Assembly: GCA_023665085.1 (NCBI GenBank)
Contig: JAMPEQ010000002.1
Location: 186,001 to 250,000, forward strand
Source of the DNA: Bacteroides sp.
GTDB lineage: Bacteria; Bacillota; Clostridia; Oscillospirales; Acutalibacteraceae
Length of the DNA: 64,000 nt
Direction of reading: 5' to 3'
Under the pieces are notes generated by a model, which searched no databases, was not told where the DNA came from, and saw nothing but the letters and a program-made list of their open reading frames with translations. A program made the position numbers and the translations under genes. Shown piece after piece: positions 45,369-53,611 of the stretch. The number at the start of each line of letters is the position of its first letter. Position 1 is the first letter of the stretch.

Positions 45369-48104
45369 TTAGAAAATTTCAACATCTTCATGATTTATAT
45401 ATTTTAACAACCTTGTTAAATCCTTTGTATTAATCTTTCCGTCACCATTAACATCAAGAGCAAGTTTATTACATTCAACATCTTCATGGTTAATATACTT
45501 AAGCAAACGGGTTAAATCCTTTGTGTTAACTTTTCCGTCATCATTTATATCTCCCGGCAGATAGCTGACAATTGAAATATTACCATCAATAACTTTAAAA
45601 TTAACATCATTTTCCTGACTGTCAGAAATATCACCTTCAGAGTATTCTAAAGAAATATATGCATTTCCAACTTGGGCAGTATCAAGAACTTTAAAGGTTA
45701 AAGTCAGCATATTGATATCGGAATTTATATCACTTGATTTAACAAAAGTTAAATAAGGCAAATTGTCATAAGATACATTTGCACCTGTTTCAAATTCATT
45801 ACTCAGCTTTGCTTCCGTAAGCTGTAATTTTGTTTCGTCATACACAAACTTAACAGAAGCTGTACTGAAGCCGGGATTGTTCTCAACAGCTACATTTACT
45901 GTTATTGTTTCTCCTGCACGGGCAGACTTTGATTCAATTCTGATTACAGGTAAATCTTCAATGGGTTTTGAAACATTAACCGTAATTTTAAAAGTGGCAG
46001 ATTTTCCGCCATAGGAAACTGTCACTGTTTTTGTACCTTCACTTGACATATCCGGCAAGGATACGGTAAAGCCATCTGTTATTACTTCTGTTGTGCCATC
46101 ATTGTAAAGTAATTTTAATGTAAGCCCTGACTTGTCTAACTCTTCACCCATTTCATAAATCAGCTTTTGGGGCTTGCTATTAATTGATATAGATATCAGT
46201 ATTTTTACCGAATCATTAACAGTAATATTAAACGATGCCGTTTTTCCTTCATATAAAACAGTTACTGTTTTTTCTCCGGCTGCTGACATATCAGGCAATG
46301 ACAATTCAAAACCGTTCGATATTATTTCTGTTGAACCATCACTGTATTCAAGCATCAAAGCTAAACCTGCACTTGTGAAATTTTCACCGACACTGTATTC
46401 TGTTATATCAGGCAGGCTTTCTATTGAAATATCTGTAAGTATTCTTTGAGGATTATCCGTTTTCAAATCCACCGAGGAGCGTGGAATCCACCCTAATTTG
46501 TATCCGCCTCCATAGGCTTCATCTATCGGATAACAAATTTGTAAGGCAGCATCATATTCTCCTAAAATATATATCGTATCTCCGATTCCAGTCCACCAAT
46601 TGTTACATTGCTGCAAGTCTTTTTTTGTATAAACATCAATTTTATTTGTTGTAATATATGGAGTAATTTCATATTCAGTATCATATATAAAATTACTTAA
46701 TGGTGTATATCCTGTTAACGTTCCACCTGAACTAAGAGGAAATGTTACCTGAGACCAACCATCACTGTATATTTCATTTACAGTGCAATAATCTGTTGTA
46801 TATATTTCGCCGCCTCGTGAAGTATAATCTATTTTCTTAACCTCAAAATTTTTACTTGCACAAGGATAGCCTTTTATCGGACAGAATTGATTTAGATATG
46901 CTTCCTCTTCAACCTTTGACAGATCATCCTTACTTATCCAGCCAAGTTGATAACCCCCTGTTGTCAAAGGATAAAATACGCAGTAAGCGTCACTTGCTTC
47001 ATCAGCAAAATGAATAACTGTTCCCGACTGTATTCGACCTGCGATTTCTGACATAGTACTCTTTGAATATACTGTAATATTTGATTTAGCAGTCTCTGAA
47101 TCTTTTAAAAATTTGTCATTAAAGAATAATGATGTTTTCACATACCCATGATCTAACCCTCCGGTATCAATAGGGAAATTAACATGACACCAGCCATTAT
47201 CAAAAACTGCATCAATAAAGCACAAATCTGTTGGATAAATTTTATTTGTTTTTGCAGCACCATTTATACTATCGTAGACTATGGTTTTTTCACTCGATTT
47301 TGTGTATGCGTTAACAGGCATTGGAATTTCAGTTAACAACCGATTTGTTTTTTCTAAATCATCCCTTATTATTTCATTGCTTTTGGTAACAATATTATAG
47401 GTATTCTTGTTATAAGTTAAATAACCATTGACATCAGTATGGTTAGATTTATCTAAAACAACCTTTTGACAAATAGGTGGAGTCGATTCATATATTGTAA
47501 TTGTCTTATCGGTAACATCACCAACCCAAACAACATGTGCTCCACTTGTACAGCTCAGAGCATCTCCGGGCTGAATAGCTTCAGCCTTCACCTTAGTGTA
47601 TGTCCTTGAATATGTACTGTCTTGTAATGTACCAACGCCATCATATCTCGGATTGGTGCCATTCATAAATTTTCCACCGAAAATCTCGCTGACTAAAGTT
47701 GCACAACAGTTCCCATAGGCAGGACCCAGTCTATAATCCGAAACGGAATTACAATACCTTGATATTGAATAATTATCTGAAGACTTTGTCTTATATTGTT
47801 CTAATGACAAAAGGCTATCGAAGCCAAGTTCCCAAGAAAAAAGAGTATACGGCATACCTCTGACCTTTTCGCCTGCTTCAAAATAATTTCTGCCATTATA
47901 AAGATTATCATTCCAAGTATAAATTCTTTCTTTTGGTGTCCATTCATAATTTATAACAGCATCAGCTCTACTTAACATAGAAGAAAATGTTGTTACCATT
48001 GCGTTTTCTGAAACCGCAGTTGCTTGAACAGGCATTATAACATTAATTGAAATAAGTATTACCAGCGATAAGAAAACAGATATTGTTTTTTGGAATCTTT
48101 TCAA
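45369..48104 (-). CDS. Secreted CHAP-like protein with SH3, Ig, cohesin and dockerin modules
   Basis: 911 residues from a TTG at 48104 (GGGAG 8 nt upstream). Signal peptide (1-33); a papain-like module with Cys in YGNCCATLVSEIFGG and His in SGAHVVWVGDV (about 90-240); SH3-like repeats containing YTTDYCTVNEIY; two Big_3-like domains (about 555-715); a cohesin (about 725-845); and a dockerin like that of the next gene. First gene of the operon. Only 30 bp separate it from an inverted repeat, leaving no room for a promoter except across that repeat. Confidence 0.82.
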   Translation of the reverse strand: MKRFQKTISVFLSLVILISINVIMPVQATAVSENAMVTTFSSMLSRADAVINYEWTPKERIYTWNDNLYNGRNYFEAGEKVRGMPYTLFSWELGFDSLLSLEQYKTKSSDNYSISRYCNSVSDYRLGPAYGNCCATLVSEIFGGKFMNGTNPRYDGVGTLQDSTYSRTYTKVKAEAIQPGDALSCTSGAHVVWVGDVTDKTITIYESTPPICQKVVLDKSNHTDVNGYLTYNKNTYNIVTKSNEIIRDDLEKTNRLLTEIPMPVNAYTKSSEKTIVYDSINGAAKTNKIYPTDLCFIDAVFDNGWCHVNFPIDTGGLDHGYVKTSLFFNDKFLKDSETAKSNITVYSKSTMSEIAGRIQSGTVIHFADEASDAYCVFYPLTTGGYQLGWISKDDLSKVEEEAYLNQFCPIKGYPCASKNFEVKKIDYTSRGGEIYTTDYCTVNEIYSDGWSQVTFPLSSGGTLTGYTPLSNFIYDTEYEITPYITTNKIDVYTKKDLQQCNNWWTGIGDTIYILGEYDAALQICYPIDEAYGGGYKLGWIPRSSVDLKTDNPQRILTDISIESLPDITEYSVGENFTSAGLALMLEYSDGSTEIISNGFELSLPDMSAAGEKTVTVLYEGKTASFNITVNDSVKILISISINSKPQKLIYEMGEELDKSGLTLKLLYNDGTTEVITDGFTVSLPDMSSEGTKTVTVSYGGKSATFKITVNVSKPIEDLPVIRIESKSARAGETITVNVAVENNPGFSTASVKFVYDETKLQLTEAKLSNEFETGANVSYDNLPYLTFVKSSDINSDINMLTLTFKVLDTAQVGNAYISLEYSEGDISDSQENDVNFKVIDGNISIVSYLPGDINDDGKVNTKDLTRLLKYINHEDVECNKLALDVNGDGKINTKDLTRLLKYINHEDVEIF

Positions 48105-48166
48105 ACTTTATTCTCCCTACTTTTTTCATTTATCATCCACATAAATGAAAAATGGATAAAAAATAT

Positions 48167-48217
48167 AATAACCGTCAGGGATTACGGCATTTTGTGACCA
48201 TAATTCTGACGGTTATT
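48167..48217 (-). terminator. Terminator of the recombinase gene
   Basis: AATAACCGTCAG and CTGACGGTTATT with a 27-nt loop and ATATTTTTT after it, between the recombinase stop and the left inverted repeat. Confidence 0.75.
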
Positions 48218-48230
48218 GTTTTATTTATAA

Positions 48231-49307
48231 CTATGAAATTAAACTCATTTCAAACTGTTTCATACTCTTTTGCTTTAGTTCGAATGAGGAATGAACATAT
48301 CTGTTGAGTGTAGTTTTTACATCTGAATGACCGAGTATTTCCGATAAGGTTTTAACATCTACACCAGCTTCAACACATCGTGTAGCAAATGTGTGACGGA
48401 GTGCATGAAAATTAGTCTTTTCTAAACCTGATTCTTCAATTATCTTTTCAAACTTAATTTGCATTAAGCGTGGTTCAGTATAATTTAATTTATCTGTTGA
48501 TAATACATAACCTACATTCCTGAATTGATTTATCAATGGTAACAAACATTGTGGTGTAGGTATCAGCCTTTTGGAACTATCACTTTTAGGAGTACCAATT
48601 TTAATTTCTGTTTTATTATCTATTTTCACTCTTGTCATAGTTTTGTTAATTTGAATATAGTCGTTAGTTATATCATCCCATTGTAATGCACAAAGCTCAC
48701 CAACTCTGATGCCAGTATATAGCGCAAGCAGAATTCCAAATTTGTAAATATCAATGTTTAGATTAAGATAAGTTGTTAATTGTAATTGCTCATTTACAGA
48801 CAACACTCTCATTTCCTTCTTTTCTTCTTTAAGATAACGGATTCTTGGAGTGGCTATTTCATATTCTTCTTCAGCATACTTAAAAGCTAAACCTAACATA
48901 ATCAAAATATCATTAATACTTTTTGCAGACAAATGCTTTTCTTTAAGTTTGTTTGTGAAATTAATAATTGTGTAATTAGAAATCAACTTGACTAACACTG
49001 AACCAACCTCATTAACTATATGATTTTTACATACACTCTCATATTTTTGATAAGTGTTAGGCTTAACTTGGTTTTTTATACTGTCAAGCCACTCTGCAAT
49101 CAAAACATTAACTGTTAAATTCATTGAATTACAAACGGCTTTAGTGGGATGCAACAAACATTGCTGTTGCTTAGCTTTAACATCCTTGTAATTATCAGCA
49201 TAAACAGAGCCATACTTTTTCTTGCCGTCAGGTAAAACCTCTTTAACATATCTTGCTTCCCATCTGCCGTCTTTACGCTTGTAAATATTCTCGCCTCGTC
49301 TTGGCAT
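48231..49307 (-). CDS. Tyrosine recombinase, probable DNA invertase
   Basis: 358 residues from the ATG at 49307 (AAGGGTG upstream). It has an N-terminal arm-binding-like segment (MPRRGENIYKRKDGRWEARY), a SAM-like core-binding domain (about 65-170) and a catalytic domain with Arg in TGIRVGELCAL, HALRHTFAT (His-x-x-Arg) and the nucleophile in LNRYVHSS. Perfect 16-bp inverted repeats enclose it and little else, and it faces a surface-protein operon, so a promoter-inverting role is more likely than element integration. Confidence 0.85.
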   Translation of the reverse strand: MPRRGENIYKRKDGRWEARYVKEVLPDGKKKYGSVYADNYKDVKAKQQQCLLHPTKAVCNSMNLTVNVLIAEWLDSIKNQVKPNTYQKYESVCKNHIVNEVGSVLVKLISNYTIINFTNKLKEKHLSAKSINDILIMLGLAFKYAEEEYEIATPRIRYLKEEKKEMRVLSVNEQLQLTTYLNLNIDIYKFGILLALYTGIRVGELCALQWDDITNDYIQINKTMTRVKIDNKTEIKIGTPKSDSSKRLIPTPQCLLPLINQFRNVGYVLSTDKLNYTEPRLMQIKFEKIIEESGLEKTNFHALRHTFATRCVEAGVDVKTLSEILGHSDVKTTLNRYVHSSFELKQKSMKQFEMSLIS

Positions 49308-49456
49308 ATCATCACCCTTTCTGTGCAAGCACAGATATATTTTAGTTTATCAGTCTTTCAGTACCAAATTTTTGACCAGAAATAGATAAAAACAGTACAA
49401 AAACATCTACAAAAATCATTAAAATTTATAAAACATATTGAAAAAAAGATAATTAT

Positions 49457-49496
49457 TTGATATACTTTTCAAGTAAATGTACATATATGGTACAAT
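49457..49496 (+). promoter_or_regulatory. Outward-facing promoter at the right end of the invertible segment
   Basis: Extended -10 TGGTACAAT (49488-49496), no strong -35 at 17 bp (TTGATA at 49457 is further away). Transcription would start near 49503 and cross the right inverted repeat. As drawn it runs into the terminator at 49548. Confidence 0.5.
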
Positions 49497-49547
49497 TCTT
49501 ATTGAAATTGTTATTCATTTATGTGGATGTTCTACGAAAAAGTAATT

Positions 49548-49580
49548 GCCGTTGGTATTGTCACCAACGGCTTATTTTTT
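49548..49580 (+). terminator. Terminator facing the invertible segment
   Basis: GCCGTTGGT/ACCAACGGC stem followed by TTATTTTTT. Confidence 0.8.
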
Positions 49581-49629
49581 CTGTATGTTAACTCTGTTGC
49601 AGATTGATTGCAAGTCTTGTTTTTTTATA

Positions 49630-49658
49630 TTGACATCAATGTAAAACTTTGCTAAACT
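49630..49658 (+). promoter_or_regulatory. Promoter of structured RNA copy 1
   Basis: TTGACA, 17 bp, TAAACT. The copy at 63232-63260 has the same boxes with a diverged spacer, which supports a true promoter. Confidence 0.8.
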
Positions 49659-49664
49659 AAATAG

Positions 49665-49875
49665 TGTTGGCAGAGGAAGCCAACATTATACATTACAATT
49701 GAATATTTATTTTTACTTGTAGTTTAACCAATGAGTTAAAACTAATCTTTAAGTTTAATGTACGATAGGATCATTAAGTCGGACATTGAAACGAATACAT
49801 ATTTACATAGCAATTCCTCACACAAGGGGGTAGTCTGTGTAAAAGTATGTATAGGTTTCAGTGCCCGACTTTTTT
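49665..49875 (+). ncRNA. Unassigned structured RNA, copy 1
   Basis: About 210 nt between the conserved promoter and a T6 tract. Predicted helices are GTTGGC/GCCAAC near the 5' end, AGTTTAAC/GTTAAAACT, and a long terminal hairpin made of GTCGG/CCGAC, TGAAAC/GTTTCA and ATACATA/TATGTAT that ends in TTTTTT. A second copy lies at 63267-63481, with an HTH gene after this copy but none after the other, so it is unlikely to be merely that gene's leader. Not matched to a family I know. Confidence 0.65.
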
Positions 49876-49918
49876 GCGTTCTGATGCCTATAAAAATTCA
49901 AAAAGGAGGTCAAATAAG

Positions 49919-50197
49919 ATTAACGGAAATTATTTTCTATTACCCAATTGTATTTTTGACGAAGATATGAAACCGAGAGATTTTGCAGTGTACAGTTTTC
50001 TTGTCAGCAGAAAAGATAGTGTGAATGAGTGTTGGTATTCGGTCGAACACATTGCAGAATACTGCAACATCAGTATAAATACTGCTCGACGAGCACTACA
50101 CTGGCTTGAAGATAATGGTTACATTGAAATCAAAAAATCTTTTCTCGGTGGAGTGCAGCAAACGAACTTATACAAGGTTCACAGAATCGCTGCCTGA
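49919..50197 (+). CDS. HTH (winged-helix) element protein with apparent ATT start
   Basis: 92 residues beginning INGNYFLLPNCIFDEDM..., with a winged-helix region (WYSVEHIAEYCNISINTARRALHWLEDNGYIEI) typical of small replication or transfer regulators of mobilizable elements. AAAGGAGG lies 9 nt before ATT at 49919, and no ATG, GTG or TTG is available in frame between the ribosome site and the conserved start of the protein. The in-frame ATG at 49847 lies inside the RNA hairpin before its terminator. Confidence 0.7.
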   Translation: MNGNYFLLPNCIFDEDMKPRDFAVYSFLVSRKDSVNECWYSVEHIAEYCNISINTARRALHWLEDNGYIEIKKSFLGGVQQTNLYKVHRIAA

Positions 50198-50354
50198 CAT
50201 CAATTTTGGTAGACAAACAATACAAAACCCTTTCACTGCGAAAAAGTGAAATACAACAAAACTAATCGAAACAGATATAAAACTCGATTTGTGGGCATTT
50301 GTCGAGGTCAGAAAAACAAATAAAAGCAGATTGATTTTTACTGTCTTATCCAAA

Positions 50355-50450
50355 GCAGATACGATAGTAGATGCTTTGGTATCTGCGAGTTTCGGCTTTG
50401 TATTACGCTCGCCAAATGGCAGCGAAACAAAGCCATTGGGCTAAGCCCAA
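50355..50450. other. Candidate oriT (three consecutive inverted repeats)
   Basis: GCAGATAC/GTATCTGC, then GGCTTTGT...ACAAAGCC with inner CGCT-GCC/GGC-AGCG, then TTGGGCT-A-AGCCCAA, directly upstream of mobC and the relaxase. The gap 50198-50497 has no gene; it also contains a TTTGGTAGACAAACAATA motif at about 50206. Confidence 0.55.
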
Positions 50451-50497
50451 ACCCCTATCTTTTCAAAACAAAAACGTAAAATTGGAGGTAAAAAATT

Positions 50498-50818
50498 ATT
50501 AGTGATAACAGAACTGAAATATTAAATTTCAGAGTAAGTAAAGAAGAAAAAAGAATAATTGAGGATAAGGCATTTATCAAGTACGATACACTTGCTCCCT
50601 ATCTTCGTGACTGTGCGTTAGATAAAGAAATACTTGTCATTCCCGGATTGAGTGGAATACAAGATGAATTAAATGCAATCGGTAATAACTTAAATCAATT
50701 AACTCGTGCAGTCAATAGCGGTATGTGTTCTGCTGTTGATTTATCTGAAATGCGAAAGGAGGTCGCTGGTATTTGGCAATTATTAAACTCAGCTCTGCAA
50801 AAATATCTGCTCGTATAG
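50498..50818 (+). CDS. MobC-like relaxosome protein with apparent ATT start
   Basis: 106 residues beginning (I)SDNRTEILNFRVSKEEKRIIEDKA, a ribbon-helix-helix-like start, with DTLAPYLRDCALDKEI and IGNNLNQLTRAVN, the typical MobC tail helix. An in-frame TAA precedes AAA-ATT-ATT, so no ATG, GTG or TTG start exists; TGGAGG is 9 nt before the second ATT. It overlaps the relaxase gene by 46 bp, as mobC genes often do. Confidence 0.8.
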   Translation: MSDNRTEILNFRVSKEEKRIIEDKAFIKYDTLAPYLRDCALDKEILVIPGLSGIQDELNAIGNNLNQLTRAVNSGMCSAVDLSEMRKEVAGIWQLLNSALQKYLLV

Positions 50819-51759
50819 GAATTGATTATATCTGCAATAAAGAAAAAACTTTAGGCAAATTGATAAGTGGTAAAGACTGTATGCCCGAAAGTTGTTACGA
50901 TGAATTTGAAATGGTACGAAATAATTTTAACAAGCAAGGCGGCAGAACTTACTATCATATGATACAATCCTTTGCTCAGGATGATGACATTACACCTGAA
51001 AAATGTCACAAAATCGGTATGCAAATGGCTGAACATTGCTTTCCAAATTTCCAAGTTCTTGTTGCAACGCACATTGATAAAATGCATATGCATAACCACT
51101 TTATTATTAATTCCGTTAGTTACAAAGACGGAAAGAAGATGGATATATCACCTCAGGATTTAATCGATATAAAAAATTATTCAAATAAACTTTGTCAGGA
51201 AAATGGTTTCATAATTACTGAAGCAAAAACAAGACGAAATGAAAATCCGAAATGGAAACTAAAAATCAGATATTGGGCAATAAAAATGATGCAAGAGTCT
51301 TGTGATATGGATGAGTTTGTTTGGAAAATGAGTATGCACGGAATCAATATTAAATACGATCCGAAATATAAATATATGACCTACACAGACAGTGAAGGTC
51401 ATCGTTGCCGTGATGCGAAGTTATTTGATGAGAGGTTACTAAAAAAAAATCTTGAAATGTATTTTGATTTAGGCGGCTGCAATTCAATTCTTGCAGAGGA
51501 CATACTCGATTATCAAACACCAACAACAGGAAACTGTACTGACGGATTGACTGCAAATATTTTTGAAATGCTTTCAAATCTACCAACAATTGAACAAAAC
51601 GAAGATTACTATGATGGTGGTATTGAAGATATTGAACTTGATAAAATCGTTGAGAAAATGCGTGCTCACGGATTAAAAATCACAAAAGCACAGCTTGCTC
51701 ATTGCAGAAATGAATATGACAATCAACAACAAAATCAAGGAATTGGAATGTTTATGTAA
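50773..51759 (+). CDS. MOBP/MobA-type relaxase
   Basis: 328 residues from a TTG at 50773 (AAAGGAGG 10 nt upstream). The three-His metal motif HIDKMHMHNHFIINS is clear at about 97-111, following the Tyr-containing region IGIDYICNKEKT and YYHMIQSFAQDD, as in Relaxase/mobilization nuclease domains. It is short compared with the usual 400-600 residues; C-terminal domains are missing. It would nick the element's oriT to start conjugal transfer with helper machinery. Confidence 0.88.
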   Translation: MAIIKLSSAKISARIGIDYICNKEKTLGKLISGKDCMPESCYDEFEMVRNNFNKQGGRTYYHMIQSFAQDDDITPEKCHKIGMQMAEHCFPNFQVLVATHIDKMHMHNHFIINSVSYKDGKKMDISPQDLIDIKNYSNKLCQENGFIITEAKTRRNENPKWKLKIRYWAIKMMQESCDMDEFVWKMSMHGINIKYDPKYKYMTYTDSEGHRCRDAKLFDERLLKKNLEMYFDLGGCNSILAEDILDYQTPTTGNCTDGLTANIFEMLSNLPTIEQNEDYYDGGIEDIELDKIVEKMRAHGLKITKAQLAHCRNEYDNQQQNQGIGMFM

Positions 51760-51768
51760 GGAGGCATT

Positions 51769-51975
51769 ATGAAGAAAACAAAAGCAGAACTAAAAACTAT
51801 GGCAAATGAAATCTCAGCACAATACGGTTGTTTTCTCAATATTACCGAGGTAGGTAAAGTGCTTGGCATCAGCAGAGAAACAGCGAGAAAGTTAGTTTCA
51901 AACCTATCGTGTGCAGAAATTGGTAACACCAAAAAATACTACATTTACGATGTGCTTGAATTTGTTTACAAATAA
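51769..51975 (+). CDS. Excisionase-like DNA-binding protein
   Basis: 68 residues with a MerR/excisionase-type helix-turn-helix (LNITEVGKVLGISRETARKLV) and a short wing ending YYIYDVLEFVYK. It lies between relaxase and integrase genes, the usual place of an excisionase that directs the integrase toward excision. Confidence 0.82.
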   Translation: MKKTKAELKTMANEISAQYGCFLNITEVGKVLGISRETARKLVSNLSCAEIGNTKKYYIYDVLEFVYK

Positions 51976-52041
51976 TCTCTATATTAGCTGGACTTTCCAA
52001 AATCTCTGTGGTAATGTGTGTTGCTGAAAGGAGGGTGTCAA

Positions 52042-52326
52042 ATGCCGAAACTTATTGATTATTTTACTGTAACTGAACTTGTTTCAGTCAAAAAAATTTC
52101 AGATATGGATTACAAAAAATGGAAATGGCGTGAACAGTATCTCAACTACCAATGTGAACTTTTCATATTTGAAAGTGAAGAAAAACGCAAAGGTGAAAGA
52201 TATTTGTATTTCACCGACCATCACAATTATCTGAAAACATACTATGGAACATACAAAATCAGTGATAACATTATCACAATGACAACACAAAACAGCATTT
52301 ATAAATTCAAAATTATACACAAATAG
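52042..52326 (+). CDS. Hypothetical element protein
   Basis: 94 residues from the ATG at 52042 (AAAGGAGGG upstream). It begins MPKLIDYFTVTELVSVKKIS and is charged and aromatic-rich. No domain recognised; it sits 11 nt before the integrase gene. Confidence 0.65.
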   Translation: MPKLIDYFTVTELVSVKKISDMDYKKWKWREQYLNYQCELFIFESEEKRKGERYLYFTDHHNYLKTYYGTYKISDNIITMTTQNSIYKFKIIHK

Positions 52327-52337
52327 GAGGTGCGTTT

Positions 52338-53480
52338 ATGTACGAACTATACGATAAGAACGGAAACCTTATCTGTTATCGTATGACAAAACGAATTAAA
52401 AATGATAGTGGCGAGTACGATGTGCTCACTGCAAGGTCAAAGAAAAGCGAAAAAGAATGCAGAAAGATTATGGATGACAAAATTCGTGACTACTACATTC
52501 AAAAAGAAACAGAAAAGCACAAAGGTGTATTCTCTGATATGTTATTTAAGGACTTCGCTGATAATTGGTTTGAACTGAATGTTAAAAATGCTGATTGCAG
52601 CCAAGTCAACAAAGATAACTACAAAAACTATGTTTACACACATATCATCCCCTACTTTGCTAACTACAAGTTATGCGAGATACACGAGGATGATTGTCAG
52701 AGATTCCTTAATCAATATGTCGGCAAAAGCAAGGCTATGGTATCCAAATTAAGAATGACTTTAAGACGAATCATGCGTAAGGCTAAGAAACAAAAGTTAA
52801 TACCCGACAATCCTGCTGAAGATATTATCTTGCCAAAGGTAACACAAGGACAACAGCGGCCGATAACGGATGAAGAAAGAGCGATGATACTTGAAACTGC
52901 TAAAACTCATTATGCAGGAACAATGGTATTAACAATGCTCTATTGCGGACTCAGACCGATTGAAATTCGCCGAATGGAATGGAGTTGGATAGACTTTGAA
53001 AACAGTATCTTAACAGTCGGTAAATCAAAAACCGAAGCAGGAACAGGCAGAAAGATACCGATACCACCTCAATTAAAATCAGCATTGATAGAGCACAAAC
53101 TCAAAGGACAAAACGATAAGTGGGTATTTGTAAGATGCAAAAATCACAACTTACCACTTGACGAAAATGCATTCTATCATGCATGGCACAATTTTTGCAG
53201 AGAGATGGACATTGCCAATGGTGCAACGGTCTACAGAAATCAAATTACAAAATCAACTCTTGCATCAGATCTTGAGCCATATCTACTCAGACACACCTTC
53301 TGTACAGACTGCCAAGCTGCAGGTGTACCACTCAATGTTGCTAAAGAACTTATGGGACACTCAGACATATCCGTAACGGCAAAAATCTATACTCACATGG
53401 TTGACGAGGTGTTTGAACAAAACCGAAAACGATTAACTGAATATGCAAATCAAAAGGAGCTAAAAGCAGTAAACGAGTAA
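52338..53480 (+). CDS. Tyrosine integrase of the mobilizable element
   Basis: 380 residues. An N-terminal arm-binding region (about 1-60), SAM-like core-binding domain (FKDFADNWFELNVKNAD, about 70-165) and catalytic domain with Arg in YCGLRPIEIRRM, LLRHTFCTD (HxxR), GHSDISVTAKIYTHM with the Tyr nucleophile. It ends 10 bp before the hairpin repeat and 1.26 kb from the tRNA-Gln core at 54742, the expected place of an integrase that targets tRNA genes. Confidence 0.9.
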   Translation: MYELYDKNGNLICYRMTKRIKNDSGEYDVLTARSKKSEKECRKIMDDKIRDYYIQKETEKHKGVFSDMLFKDFADNWFELNVKNADCSQVNKDNYKNYVYTHIIPYFANYKLCEIHEDDCQRFLNQYVGKSKAMVSKLRMTLRRIMRKAKKQKLIPDNPAEDIILPKVTQGQQRPITDEERAMILETAKTHYAGTMVLTMLYCGLRPIEIRRMEWSWIDFENSILTVGKSKTEAGTGRKIPIPPQLKSALIEHKLKGQNDKWVFVRCKNHNLPLDENAFYHAWHNFCREMDIANGATVYRNQITKSTLASDLEPYLLRHTFCTDCQAAGVPLNVAKELMGHSDISVTAKIYTHMVDEVFEQNRKRLTEYANQKELKAVNE

Positions 53481-53489
53481 ATACAAAAA

Positions 53490-53528
53490 GAGGTAGGGGC
53501 ACTACACAAAATGCAGTACCCCCACCTC
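53490..53528. repeat. Element hairpin repeat, copy 2 (after integrase)
   Basis: GAGGTAGGGGCACT...CCCCCACCTC hairpin just past the integrase stop, probably its terminator; partner of 21731-21769. Confidence 0.85.
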
Positions 53529-53611
53529 AAATTTTGGTGACAAACAATATATATTGGCAAAGAACATTTTCTATTGCCGTTCTTGGTATAAACAACAAAC
53601 AATTGATTATC

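Larger units (their letters stand above)
48134..49529. other. Putative invertible promoter segment (16-bp inverted repeats)
   Basis: CATCCACATAAATGAA at 48134-48149 and its exact complement at 49514-49529 flank a tyrosine recombinase gene. The left repeat abuts the surface-protein operon start. In this orientation the operon-proximal end holds a terminator and the promoter faces away. Confidence 0.7.

Noticed and set aside
49847-49918. ATG at 49847 as start of the HTH protein
   Set aside because: It lies in the 3' arm of the RNA hairpin and before its terminator, has no ribosome site, and the extra residues do not look like protein of this family; GGAGG points to 49919.
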